Positions 45,473 to 54,057 of a DNA stretch of 64,000 nucleotides are shown here, piece after piece. The notes beneath the pieces are model-generated. The model was not told the origin of the DNA. It saw only the letters and a program-made list of their open reading frames with translations, and ran no database searches. The stretch lies in assembly GCA_000696115.1 (NCBI GenBank), contig JJOH01000001.1, positions 1 through 64,000 on the forward strand. Reading direction: 5' to 3'. The stretch comes from Streptomyces olindensis. Its GTDB lineage: Bacteria > Actinomycetota > Actinomycetes > Streptomycetales > Streptomycetaceae. The stretch's first letter is position 1. Each line of letters opens with the position of its first letter. Both the position numbers and the translations under genes were made by a program.

Positions 45473-46072
45473 GTGGGCACAGTCGTCGACGACGCCGCCT
45501 CCGTGGAGTTCCACGCCTTCTTCGAGCGCCATTACGCCGAACTGTCCCGTCTGGCCTATCTGTTGACGGGCGAGTCGGACACCGCCGACGACCTGGCGGC
45601 GGACGCGTTACTGGCGCTGTGGCACCGCTGGGACCGGGTGCGCGCGGCCGACCATCCGGCCGCCTACGCCCGCGGTGTGGTCGCCAACCTGGCCCGTACC
45701 CGGATCCGCAGCGCCGTGCGGGAACGGCGGCGCATCGCCCTGTTCTGGTCGCAGCGCGAGGAGAACACCGAGAACCCGGACGTCGCCGGCGTGGTCGACG
45801 TCCAGGAGGCCCTGCGCAGGCTGCCGTTCCGCAAGCGCGCCTGCGTGGTGCTGCGGCACGCGTTCGACCTGTCGGAGAAGGACACCGCGCTCGCCCTGGG
45901 CGTCTCGGTGGGTACGGTGAAGAGCCAGACCTCGAAGGGAATGGCCGAACTCCAGCGGTTGCTGGGCACACAGGGTGTGCCGCAGCGGATGCACGCGGCG
46001 GTGGGCGCACCCCGCTGCGCACCCGCCGTGGAAGGCTTGCGCACCGGTGAGGGCGGAGGGAGGGACCGATGA
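45473..46072 (+). CDS. ECF sigma factor, SigE family, with a TTA codon
   Basis: A 199-residue ECF-type sigma factor (SigE family as named for Streptomyces relatives). Region 2 spans about residues 12-85 (FHAFFERHYAELSRLAYLLTG, DDLAADALLALWHRW) and region 4 about 105-165 (RLPFRKRACVVLRHAFDLSEKDTALAL, VGTVKSQTSKGMAEL). GTG 45473 is chosen because GAGGAGAGG ends 6 bases before it; the frame is open 60 bases upstream. Codon 46 (45608-45610) is TTA, the rare leucine codon read by the bldA tRNA, so translation may be developmentally gated. The stop overlaps the next gene (ATGA). Confidence 0.92.
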   Translation: MGTVVDDAASVEFHAFFERHYAELSRLAYLLTGESDTADDLAADALLALWHRWDRVRAADHPAAYARGVVANLARTRIRSAVRERRRIALFWSQREENTENPDVAGVVDVQEALRRLPFRKRACVVLRHAFDLSEKDTALALGVSVGTVKSQTSKGMAELQRLLGTQGVPQRMHAAVGAPRCAPAVEGLRTGEGGGRDR

Positions 46073-46914
46073 CCATGCGGCGGGACGTGCACGAGGAGCT
46101 GCGCGCCCGGCTGCACGCGGCGGCCGGGGGCCACGAGCCCGACCGGGAGCGCATCCTGGCCCGGGTCGAGCGCGGCATGGCCGGTCCGGCCACATCCGGC
46201 CACCGGGCGACGCGTCCGCCGGTGTTCGGCTGGATGCGGGTGGCCGGTGCGACGGCCGCGGTGGCGAGCGTGCTGGCGGTGGGCGGTTACGCGGTCGCGT
46301 CCGCGGTGAAGGAGGAGGCGGCCCCACGGCAGCAGGAGGTGGCGACGCCGCCGACCCCCACGCCGTCACCGGAGGCGACGAGCCGGCCGCCCGCGCCGCC
46401 GGTGGATCCGACGCCGAGCAGCCCGCCGGAGCGGCGCGAGTCCGCCCCGCCGCCCTCCAGGACGCCCAGCCCCTCCACCCCCGGGCGGTCGCCCGCCGCG
46501 ACCGAGGACGGACCGCTGTGGTCGGACGGCTCGGTCGACCCGCACAGCAACGACTTCTGGGCGCAGAGCAACATCACGATCAAGGCGCGCGAGGAACTGA
46601 CTGCGCTGACCGTGCGGTTGAGCGTCGCCCAGACCGGCGGCGTCTCCGACGCGGGTGCCTGGCGGTCGCTGCCCGAGCAGGACTTCACGCTCACGGTCAG
46701 CGAGCGGGACGGCTTCCTCGTCTACACGTGGACGCTCAAGGAGGGCCGTAAGGTCCCGGCGGGCGAGTGGGTGTTCGCGGGGCAGTTCGACCACGAGCGC
46801 GGTGGCCGTGACGCCGGCGCCGACCGCTACGCGGTGACCGCCGCCGCCGGTGCGGAGCGGCTGTCCGTGGGCGGCGGTTTCGCGGCTGTGGACGACGCGG
46901 AAGACGACTCGTGA
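46069..46914 (+). CDS. single-pass membrane protein coupled to the sigma factor
   Basis: A 281-residue protein. Residues 1-60 are charged and cytoplasmic (MRRDVHEELRARLHAAAGG), one membrane helix follows (VAGATAAVASVLAVGGYAV), then a Pro/Ser/Thr-rich stalk (about 90-150), and an extracytoplasmic beta-rich domain (FWAQSNITIKAREELTALTV, GFLVYTWTLKEGRKVPAGEW). The layout and the ATGA overlap with the sigma factor suggest an anti-sigma regulator sensing outside the membrane. No zinc anti-sigma (HxxxCxxC) motif is present, so that role is inferred from context only. Confidence 0.78.
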   Translation: MTMRRDVHEELRARLHAAAGGHEPDRERILARVERGMAGPATSGHRATRPPVFGWMRVAGATAAVASVLAVGGYAVASAVKEEAAPRQQEVATPPTPTPSPEATSRPPAPPVDPTPSSPPERRESAPPPSRTPSPSTPGRSPAATEDGPLWSDGSVDPHSNDFWAQSNITIKAREELTALTVRLSVAQTGGVSDAGAWRSLPEQDFTLTVSERDGFLVYTWTLKEGRKVPAGEWVFAGQFDHERGGRDAGADRYAVTAAAGAERLSVGGGFAAVDDAEDDS

Positions 46915-46999
46915 AAAATTCCTGAAGGCACGGCAACCCTTTCCTCACCGGTGGCGACCACCAGGCGCAAGAGTCACCACCCCATTGAGGAATCCGTAC

Positions 47000-47833
47000 A
47001 TGACTGCACCAGCAGAACAGCGCGTCCGCCACCGCCGCCGGGTCACCAAGCGGCGGGCCCTGATCGCCGGGTTATCCGCGTTCGGTATCACGGGAGCGGC
47101 GGTCGTCACCACGTCGATGCTCTCCACCGCGGGCGCCGCGTCCTCCTGGCCCACGGACAAGGGCAAGACGCCCGTGTCGAAGACCATCCCGGTCTCCGGT
47201 GTCCGCGACGGCGGGATGAAGATGTTCTACGGCACCGGCGCGCTCGGCGGCGACGGCCAGGACGAGGGCCAGGACCCCATCTTCGAGCTGGCCGACGGCG
47301 CCGTCCTCAAGAACGTCATCATCGGCACCCCGGCCGCCGACGGCGTGCACTGCAAGGGCAGCTGCACGCTGCAGAACGTCTGGTGGACGGACGTCGGCGA
47401 GGACGCGGCCAGCTTCAAGGGCAAGTCGTCGTCGGCGGTGTACAAGGTGATCGGCGGCGGCGCGAGGAACGCCGACGACAAGGTGCTGCAGTTCAACGGC
47501 GCCGGCACGCTGAACGTGTCGGGCTTCCAGGTGCAGAACGCCGGCAAGCTGGTCCGCTCCTGCGGCAACTGCAAGACGCAGCACAAGCGCACGATCGTGC
47601 TCAGCGACATCGACGTCACGGCGCCGATGAACTCGATCGTCGGCGTGAACGCCAACTACGGCGACACGGCCACGCTGTCGAAGATCCGCATACACGGCGA
47701 CAGCAAGAAGAAGATCAAGACGTGCGTGCGCTTCGAGGGCAACAACACCGGCAAGGAGCCCAAGGAGCTGAAGCCGGCCGGCCCGGACGGCAAGACCTGC
47801 AAGTTCAAGGCCTCGGACATCAGCTACCAGTGA
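47000..47833 (+). CDS. secreted pectate lyase, PL3 family, with a TTA codon
   Basis: A 277-residue secreted protein. The signal covers about residues 1-47, with an RRRVTKRRA basic part and GLSAFGITGAAVVTTSML. The rest matches PL3 pectate lyases: VKNV-type ladder stretches, IFELADGAVLKNVIIGTPAADGVHCKG, NVWWTDVGEDAASFKG, GGGARNADDKVLQFNGAG, and LVRSCGNCKTQHKR. PL3 enzymes cut polygalacturonate by calcium-dependent beta-elimination on a short right-handed beta-helix. ATG 47000 has GAGGAA 9 bases upstream. Codon 25 (47072-47074), in the signal peptide, is TTA. It is the first gene of the pectin region. Confidence 0.9.
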   Translation: MTAPAEQRVRHRRRVTKRRALIAGLSAFGITGAAVVTTSMLSTAGAASSWPTDKGKTPVSKTIPVSGVRDGGMKMFYGTGALGGDGQDEGQDPIFELADGAVLKNVIIGTPAADGVHCKGSCTLQNVWWTDVGEDAASFKGKSSSAVYKVIGGGARNADDKVLQFNGAGTLNVSGFQVQNAGKLVRSCGNCKTQHKRTIVLSDIDVTAPMNSIVGVNANYGDTATLSKIRIHGDSKKKIKTCVRFEGNNTGKEPKELKPAGPDGKTCKFKASDISYQ

Positions 47834-47935
47834 CGCCGCGGCACGTGTGAGCTCCGGCCGGACCGAAACCCCCCTCGGTACGTGCCGGATGCCGGATGTC
47901 CGGGCCCCCAGTCGGACTCCCGGCACCCCCGACCC

Positions 47936-48030
47936 TCCGGAGCCCCCCTCCGGACGGTCGAGCAGCCCTGGCCGAGCCCCCCTCGGCCGGTCGGCAGGAC
48001 GCCCCCGCCGGTTCCCACCGGCGGGGGCGT
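47936..48030. terminator. three successive hairpins between PL3 and PL9 genes
   Basis: Two short hairpins share the same loop and layout: TCCGGAG-CCCCC-CTCCGGA (47936-47954) and GGCCGAG-CCCCC-CTCGGCC (47970-47988). A third is strong: 14-base perfect arms ACGCCCCCGCCGGT and ACCGGCGGGGGCGT around TCCC (47999-48030). The third is the likely bidirectional terminator for the two convergent genes. Confidence 0.8.
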
Positions 48031-48048
48031 CGTCGTACGGCGGCGCGC

Positions 48049-49203
48049 CTAGTTCATCGTCGAGCCCATGGTGGTGGAGCCGGTCGTCAGGAACACCGTG
48101 GCGGGGAGGGAGCCGTCCGCCCCGCGCGGCCCGTGCGCGCCGGTCGCGTCCGTGGAGGTGAAGGGCGGGGTCGCGACGCCGCTGTCCCAGTTGTTGCCCG
48201 CGGAGACCGTGGAGGAGCCCAGCTCGGCGCGGCCGCCCTCGTCGCTCACGGCGAGGTTCCGGCGCAGGCGGGCCGTGCCGGTGGCGAAGTGGAAGCCGTT
48301 CCCGGCATTGGCGTACGCGGTGTTGCGGTTCAGGGCGATGGCGCCGGTGTTGGAGTTCTCGGTGAAGCCGTGCAGCGTGTTGTCCCAGGCCGCGTTGTCG
48401 TCGACGACGTGGGCGACCGAGGCGCCCCCGCCGCCCAGTTCGAAGCCGTTGCCGTTGCCCTCGAAGGCCGGGTCCTTCCAGCGGTTCTCGCCGTTGCCGA
48501 AGGCCCAGGAGTGCTCGATGGTGACCGGCGAGGAGAACTGCCACAGGTCGAGGCCGTCGTCGGAGTTGTCGTACAGCCGGGCGCCGGTGATCCGGTTGCC
48601 CGTGCCGGAGCCGAACTTCACGGCGATGCCGTCGGCGTTCCGGCCGTGTCCGGCCGGGTCGTAGTTGCCGTGGCTGTCCAGGTTCTGCACGAGGTTGCCG
48701 GTGGTGCCGTCGCCGCGCAGGGTGAAGCCGGAGTCGCCGTTGTCGGCGGTGACGAGGTTCTTGAAGATCCCGCCGACCGAGGAGGTGGCGACGAAGCCCT
48801 GGGCCGGGGAGTCGGCGAAGGTGAGGTCCTGGACGGTCCAGTAGTCGCCGTCCACGGCGGCCAGCCAGGAGCCGGCGGGCAGCTCGGAGCCGTCGATCCG
48901 CACCTTCTCGCCGGGGTGCGCCCGCAGGGTGACGCGTGCGGAACTCGTGCCGTTCGCGGTGCCCCTGAGGGTCGCGGTCGGGTGGTAGGTGCCACCGCGG
49001 ACCTGGATGGTGGTGCCGGCGCCGGCGTTCCGCACGGCGGCTTCGAGCTGGGCCGTGGTGGAGACGGTGACGGTCGTGGAGGCGGCCCGCGCACCGCCCG
49101 TCGTCAGCCCGAGGTAGACGCCGCCCGCCCCCGCGGCACAGGCCACCGCGGCGGCGATGGAGAGCGTACGGGTGCTGCGGTGGCGTCCGGTGCTGAGCAG
49201 CAC
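48049..49203 (-). CDS. secreted right-handed beta-helix pectate lyase, PL9-like
   Basis: A 384-residue secreted protein. The signal peptide covers about residues 1-40 (TLSIAAAVACAAGAGGVYLGL then ARAAS). The mature part is one parallel beta-helix with repeated Asn-ladder segments: TTIQVRGGTYHPTATL, DYWTVQDLTFADSPAQGFVAT, HGRNADGIAVKFGSGTGNRITGARLYDNSDDGLDLWQF, and NTLHGFTENSNTGAI. DDGLDLW and the aspartates around it resemble the calcium-binding and catalytic groove of PL9. GTG 49203 is chosen because AAAGGA lies 7 bases before it. The gene is divergent from the GH43 gene. Confidence 0.82.
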   Translation of the reverse strand: MLLSTGRHRSTRTLSIAAAVACAAGAGGVYLGLTTGGARAASTTVTVSTTAQLEAAVRNAGAGTTIQVRGGTYHPTATLRGTANGTSSARVTLRAHPGEKVRIDGSELPAGSWLAAVDGDYWTVQDLTFADSPAQGFVATSSVGGIFKNLVTADNGDSGFTLRGDGTTGNLVQNLDSHGNYDPAGHGRNADGIAVKFGSGTGNRITGARLYDNSDDGLDLWQFSSPVTIEHSWAFGNGENRWKDPAFEGNGNGFELGGGGASVAHVVDDNAAWDNTLHGFTENSNTGAIALNRNTAYANAGNGFHFATGTARLRRNLAVSDEGGRAELGSSTVSAGNNWDSGVATPPFTSTDATGAHGPRGADGSLPATVFLTTGSTTMGSTMN

Positions 49204-49318
49204 GGAGCGATCCTTTCGTTGGGATTCGAGGAGGAAACGGCTCGGAGGGGCCCGCTCCGGCACGTTTCGACCACCAGTCGCCGCCGCGCGGGGAAAGGGT
49301 TGCCGCCGCGCCCTCGAT

Positions 49319-49337
49319 GTTCCGAAAGTTTCGGAAC
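49319..49337. promoter_or_regulatory. perfect palindrome between divergent PL9 and GH43 genes
   Basis: GTTCCGAAAGTTTCGGAAC is a 19-base perfect palindrome with a single central base. The CGAAA-N-TTTCG core resembles elements described near Streptomyces xylanase genes. It sits between the two divergent starts (49203 and 49437) and is the best operator candidate in the pectin region. Confidence 0.65.
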
Positions 49338-49436
49338 CACCGGCCTCATGCACACCCGTTGACGCCCCGCTTCCCTCCGGTGACACTCCGAGGGCCGCCA
49401 TCCAACAGAATCCCCCAGACTCCGACAGGAAGTGTC

Positions 49437-51644
49437 ATGCGCCCCCGCACGCTTCTGCTTCCGTTCCTGGCCCTGACCGGCCTCTTCCTGAGCCTCCTCA
49501 CGGCACCACCGAGCACCGCAGATCCCGGAGCACCACCCGTGAAGCACTCCAAGTACGCCGGCTATCTCTTCGCCTACTTCACGGGCGAGGGCACCGCCGA
49601 CGGCGAGCAGATCCGCTACGCCCTCAGCCGCGGCAACGACCCGCTGCACTGGCGTGAGCTGAACGCCGGCAAGCCGGTCCTGACCTCGACGATCGGCGAG
49701 AAGGGCCTGCGGGACCCGTTCGTGATCCGCTCCCCCGAGGGCGACAAGTTCTACCTGATCGCCACCGACCTGCGGATGTACCAGAACTCCAGCGGCAGCT
49801 GGGACCAGGTCCAGCGGCACGGCAGCAAGTCGATCATGGTGTGGGAGTCCACCGACCTGGTCAACTGGACCGACCAGCGCCTGGTGAAGGTCTCCCCGGA
49901 CAACGCGGGCAACACCTGGGCCCCGGAGGCCTACTGGGACGACGAACTCGACGCGTACGTCGTCTTCTGGGCGTCGAAGCTGTACGCGGACGACGACCCG
50001 GAGCACAAGGGCAACACGTACAACAAGATGCTGTACGCGACCACGAAGGACTTCCGCACCTTCAGCGAGCCGAAGATCTGGAACGACCCGGGCTACTCGG
50101 TGATCGACTCCACGGTCGTGAAGTACAAGGACGAGTACTACCGCTACACCAAGGACGAGCGGGACCCCAGCTCCTCCAGCCCCTGCTCGAAGTTCATCAC
50201 CGGGGAGAAGTCGACCTCCCTGACCTCGACGAAGTACGACTTCGTGGCGGACTGCATCGGCAAGGGCGCCATGGACCGCGGTGAGGGCCCGACGGTGTTC
50301 AAGTCGAACACCGAGAAGAAGTGGTACCTGTTCATCGACGAGTACGGCGGCCGCGGCTACCTCCCCTTCGAGACCACCGACCTCGCCTCCGGCAAGTGGA
50401 CCCCGTCGACGAACTACCAGCTCCCGGCGAGCCCGCGGCACGGCACGGTCCTGCCGGTGACGCAGGAGGAGTACGACCGCCTGCTGGCCGCGTACCCGTC
50501 GACGCCCACCTCGGTGGTGGACGCGACGGCGAAGCACCAGAAGGGCTACGCGATCGTCACGGACAGCGCCTCGAAGGTCGTCCTGCCGATGGAGCCCGAC
50601 GCCGATCTGCGCGGCCTCGCCCCGAAGCTGTGGGTGGGCAAGGGCGCGACGTTGAGCCCGAAGTCCGGCACCCGGCGCGACTTCCGCACACCGCAGAAGT
50701 ACACCGTGACGGCGGCCGACGGCACCAAGCGCACCTGGACGGTCGAGGCGGTCCGCACCCGCAGCCCCATGCTGCCCGGCCTGAACGCCGACCCCGACGT
50801 CCACTACCTCAACGGCAGGTACTGGATCTACCCGACGACGGACGGCTTCCAGGGCTGGAGCGGCACGAAGTTCAAGGCGTACTCGTCGAAGGACCTGGTC
50901 CACTGGAAGGACCACGGCGTCATCCTCGACCTCGGGCCGGACGTGACCTGGGCCGACAAGTACGCCTGGGCGCCCGCGATCGCCGAGCGGAACGGCAAGT
51001 ACTACTTCTACTTCTGCGCCGAGCAGCAGATCGGCGTGGCGGTGGCCGACTCCCCCGCCGGCCCCTTCAAGGACGCGCTCGGCAAGCCGCTGGTCGCCAA
51101 GGGCGGTGCCCTGAAGGGCCAGATGATCGACCCGTCGGTCTTCACGGACGACGACGGCAAGGCGTACCTGTACTGGGGCAACGGCCACGGGTACGTCGTC
51201 CCGCTGAACGACGACATGGTGTCGTACGACGCCTCGCAGGTGAAGGACATCACCCCGGCCAACTTCCGCGAGGGCTCCTTCGTGATCAAGCGGAAGGGCA
51301 CGTACTACTTCATGTGGTCGGAGGACGACACGCGCAGCGAGAACTACCACGTGGCGTACGCGACGGGACCGTCCCCGCTCGGCCCGTGGACCAAGCGCGG
51401 CACGATCCTGGAGAAGCGGCCCGAGTACGGCATCCTCGGCACCGGTCACCACTCGGTGGTGAACGCCCCCGGCACCGACGACTGGTACGCCGTCTACCAC
51501 CGCTTCGCCCTCAACGGGCCCGGCCGCCCGGGCGGCGACGGCATGCACCGCGAGACGACCATCGACCGCATGGAGTTCGCGGCCGACGGCACCATCAAGC
51601 CGGTGACCCCGACGCTGGAGGGGATCAAGCCGGTACGGCGGTGA
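49437..51644 (+). CDS. secreted two-module GH43 arabinanase/xylosidase-like enzyme
   Basis: A 735-residue secreted protein. Signal: residues 1-28 (RTLLLPFLALTGLFLSLL). The first GH43 propeller is about 35-335, with GLRDPFVIRSPEGDKFYLIATD, NTWAPEAYWDDE, GYSVIDSTVV and RGEGPTVFKS. A linker of about 345-445 has an immunoglobulin-like look (RDFRTPQKYTVTAADGTKRTW). The second propeller, about 447-735, has LNADPDVHYLNGRYWIYP, KYAWAPAIAERNGKYYFYF, MIDPSVFTDDDGKAYLYWG and FREGSFVIKRKGTYYFMWSE. It probably debranches or cleaves arabinan or arabinoxylan attached to pectin. ATG 49437 has AGGAAG upstream. Confidence 0.9.
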   Translation: MRPRTLLLPFLALTGLFLSLLTAPPSTADPGAPPVKHSKYAGYLFAYFTGEGTADGEQIRYALSRGNDPLHWRELNAGKPVLTSTIGEKGLRDPFVIRSPEGDKFYLIATDLRMYQNSSGSWDQVQRHGSKSIMVWESTDLVNWTDQRLVKVSPDNAGNTWAPEAYWDDELDAYVVFWASKLYADDDPEHKGNTYNKMLYATTKDFRTFSEPKIWNDPGYSVIDSTVVKYKDEYYRYTKDERDPSSSSPCSKFITGEKSTSLTSTKYDFVADCIGKGAMDRGEGPTVFKSNTEKKWYLFIDEYGGRGYLPFETTDLASGKWTPSTNYQLPASPRHGTVLPVTQEEYDRLLAAYPSTPTSVVDATAKHQKGYAIVTDSASKVVLPMEPDADLRGLAPKLWVGKGATLSPKSGTRRDFRTPQKYTVTAADGTKRTWTVEAVRTRSPMLPGLNADPDVHYLNGRYWIYPTTDGFQGWSGTKFKAYSSKDLVHWKDHGVILDLGPDVTWADKYAWAPAIAERNGKYYFYFCAEQQIGVAVADSPAGPFKDALGKPLVAKGGALKGQMIDPSVFTDDDGKAYLYWGNGHGYVVPLNDDMVSYDASQVKDITPANFREGSFVIKRKGTYYFMWSEDDTRSENYHVAYATGPSPLGPWTKRGTILEKRPEYGILGTGHHSVVNAPGTDDWYAVYHRFALNGPGRPGGDGMHRETTIDRMEFAADGTIKPVTPTLEGIKPVRR

Positions 51645-51647
51645 GCC

Positions 51648-52805
51648 TCACAGGACGTCGTCGAGCCACCTGAAGACCTCGTCCTGCATCCGGTCGGTGA
51701 AGACGTGGCCGAACTCCGGCCACGTCTTCGTCCGTATCCGGTCCTCGGCGTTCCGCGCCCGCCAGACGGCACGCAGCTTGTCCTCGGCGACCCGTACGCC
51801 CTCGGCCGGGAACAGCGTGTCGAGTCCGCCGTGGAAGAACAGCATCGGCCGGGGGGCCGCGATGCTCGCCACGTCGGGGATGTCGAGGTGCCGGGCGAGC
51901 CCGGGGTGGAGCATGTAGTACGCCGACTGCCCGCGCAGCGTGTTGTTGCCGGGCACCATCATCTCCTTCAGGCCGGTCATCCAGCAGACGCTCGCGGCGG
52001 CCGCGACGTGGTCGCTGAGGGCGGCGGTCTGCCAGGCGCGGTAGGCGCCCATGGAGAAGCCGACGGCCGCGACCCGCCGGGCGTCCACCCGGTCGAGCCC
52101 CGCCAGGAAGGCGGCGGCCCGCTCGTCCTCCCGGGCCATGAGCCCGGCAAGCGAGGAGCCGAGGTTGAGGAAGTTGGACGCCAGGGCCTGCTGCTGCTCG
52201 TAGGCGAGGGGCCCGCGGTCGCCCCAGCCGAGCGCGTCCAGGCACAGCACCACATAGCCCCGCCGGGCCAGCTCGTCGCCGACGAACCGCCCGCTGAAGT
52301 ACTTGTCGGCCCAGGCCGAGGCGGAGGCGAGGCGGGTGTCGTCGTACCAGGGCCGGACGAGTTTCTCCTTGCCGATGTCGAACCGGGCGCCGTGGTCGTG
52401 CAGGAGCAGCACGGCCGGGAAGGGACCGCGGCCGTGCGGGGTGAGCAGGGCGCCCCGTACGCGCTCGTAGCGGGTGAGGGAGACGGTCACCGACTCCCGG
52501 GTGAAGCCGTCCCCCGGGGAGCGGTCGCCGAACTCGGGCGCGTACGGCGTGCGGTCCTGCCGCTCGACGAGGAGGTGCTCCTCGACCGTGGCCCGGGCGG
52601 CACGCCGCCAGGCGCGGAAGTCGCGGATCGGGGACCGGCCCCAGGCGAGCGGGAAGGTCAGGGCGTTCTTCAGCGCCGGGTGGAAGTCGGGCAGCGGGCC
52701 GTCGACGACCGCCGCCTCCGCCCCGCTCACCGCTCCCCCCGCCAGCAGGGCCGCACCGGCCCCGACCACGAACCCGCGCCGCCCCAGCGGCTCATGGGCG
52801 TCCAT
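51648..52805 (-). CDS. secreted alpha/beta hydrolase, acetylxylan esterase / dienelactone hydrolase-like
   Basis: A 385-residue Tat-exported hydrolase: the twin-arginine motif LGRRGFVVGAG and the following hydrophobic stretch end near residue 32. The nucleophile elbow is AVGFSMGAYRAW, the acid is near FFHGGLDTLFPAEG and the histidine is in EFGHVFTDRM. Related abhydrolase_7 or acetylxylan esterase proteins remove acetyl or other ester groups from polysaccharides. In this locus, pectin acetyl or feruloyl groups are likely. Its start overlaps the stop of the PL1 gene by 14 bases, so it is coupled to that gene. Confidence 0.8.
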   Translation of the reverse strand: MDAHEPLGRRGFVVGAGAALLAGGAVSGAEAAVVDGPLPDFHPALKNALTFPLAWGRSPIRDFRAWRRAARATVEEHLLVERQDRTPYAPEFGDRSPGDGFTRESVTVSLTRYERVRGALLTPHGRGPFPAVLLLHDHGARFDIGKEKLVRPWYDDTRLASASAWADKYFSGRFVGDELARRGYVVLCLDALGWGDRGPLAYEQQQALASNFLNLGSSLAGLMAREDERAAAFLAGLDRVDARRVAAVGFSMGAYRAWQTAALSDHVAAAASVCWMTGLKEMMVPGNNTLRGQSAYYMLHPGLARHLDIPDVASIAAPRPMLFFHGGLDTLFPAEGVRVAEDKLRAVWRARNAEDRIRTKTWPEFGHVFTDRMQDEVFRWLDDVL

Positions 52806-54057
52806 CCGGCCTCCCCGCTCCGGCGTGCCGCAGCACGTACCGCTCGACCGCCGACGGCGACGTCAGGGCACGGTGGTCGTACACGTCGGCGGGGTCCCAG
52901 CCGACGTCGCTGTCCAGGCCCAGTCCGCTCGCCACGGCGTCCAGGCGGGCGGGCCGGCCGTTGAACCAGGAGCCGGTGTCGTGGAACCGCTCGCCCCCGT
53001 ACGCGGCGAGCGCGACGGACGGTCCGGCTCCCGGGTACCGGAAGACGTTGCGCTCGGAGAAGAGCGCGGACTCCACGCCGACGCCCAGGGCGTAGAGCGG
53101 GGGCCGTCCCCGGTGGACGTTGTTGACGACGTGCACCTGCCCGAAGCGGACGCGTGGGGCGCGCTGCGTGAGGCCGTCGAAGAGGTTGCGGGCGAAGGTC
53201 ACCTTGAGGTGTCCCCGGTCCCGGTCGCCGCGTCCGTCGCCGGAGCCGACCAGGATCGCCTTGTCGTGGTCCTCGAACCGGCTGTCGGAGACGGTGACGA
53301 AGTCGGAGCCGTCCTCGATGTCCAGCAGCCCGTCGTGCCGCTGCACGCGCTCGCCATGAAAGCCGAGGGGCGCCTCGCGGTCGGGGAACCGGCCGTCGGT
53401 GAAGGTGCAGTGGTCGATCCAGAGGTGCTTGCCGGTGATGACGGTGAGCGCGTCGAAGCGGGCGTTCCAGCTGCCGTGCGTGCCGTCGTCCGGGGACCAG
53501 CTGGTGAAGTGGTCGACGGGTGCCTCCAGGTGCAGGTTGCGCACGATGATGTTCCGGCCGGTGTTGACGGTCAGGAACACCCCGAGCAGCCGGGCGTCGC
53601 GGCCGGCGCCGACGAGCGTGGTGTTGCTCGGCACGGTCAGCTGGATCTGCGCCTTCTGTCTGTTCGATCCGGTCTGGCGCAGTTGCCGCTGCTGTTTGCA
53701 GTGGTCGAAGCGGGTGTCGGACCAGGCGGAGCCGTCCTCCCCGAAGCAGGACATGTACTTGTGGAGGTCGTATCCGGGTGCGTAGTCCTGCTCGCCGAGC
53801 AGGGAGCCGTCGTCGCTCTCGTGGCCGTCGATGTCGCCGACGACCCGGATCACCTTGGGCGCGGTGGGTTCGCCGCCGTTCGCGAGGGCCTCCTCGAGTT
53901 CGGCGCGGGTGTCCACCGTCCAGGTCCGACCGCCCGCCCCGCCGGTGGTGCCGGAGCCCGTCGAGGCCCAGCCGACGGGGGCGTGTTCGGCGGCGGAGGC
54001 CGGCGGGGCCGGCCAGAGCAGGCACACGCCCAGCAGGGCGGCGGCGGCCCTACGCAC
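52792..54057 (-). CDS. secreted pectate lyase, PL1 family
   Basis: A 421-residue protein. GTG 54057 gives a clean signal peptide (VRRAAAALLGVCLLW then ASA); the frame remains open to an ATG at 54111, but that would overlap the pectinesterase gene by 62 bases instead of 8. The PL1 beta-helix shows TTLVGAGRDARLLG, NIIVRNLHLEAPVDHF, HLWIDHCTFTDGRFPD, ILVGSGDG and the catalytic-arginine region RAPRVRFGQVHVVNN. PL1 enzymes cleave polygalacturonate by beta-elimination with calcium. It lies downstream of two pectinesterases that would expose its substrate. Confidence 0.9.
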   Translation of the reverse strand: MRRAAAALLGVCLLWPAPPASAAEHAPVGWASTGSGTTGGAGGRTWTVDTRAELEEALANGGEPTAPKVIRVVGDIDGHESDDGSLLGEQDYAPGYDLHKYMSCFGEDGSAWSDTRFDHCKQQRQLRQTGSNRQKAQIQLTVPSNTTLVGAGRDARLLGVFLTVNTGRNIIVRNLHLEAPVDHFTSWSPDDGTHGSWNARFDALTVITGKHLWIDHCTFTDGRFPDREAPLGFHGERVQRHDGLLDIEDGSDFVTVSDSRFEDHDKAILVGSGDGRGDRDRGHLKVTFARNLFDGLTQRAPRVRFGQVHVVNNVHRGRPPLYALGVGVESALFSERNVFRYPGAGPSVALAAYGGERFHDTGSWFNGRPARLDAVASGLGLDSDVGWDPADVYDHRALTSPSAVERYVLRHAGAGRPDGRP

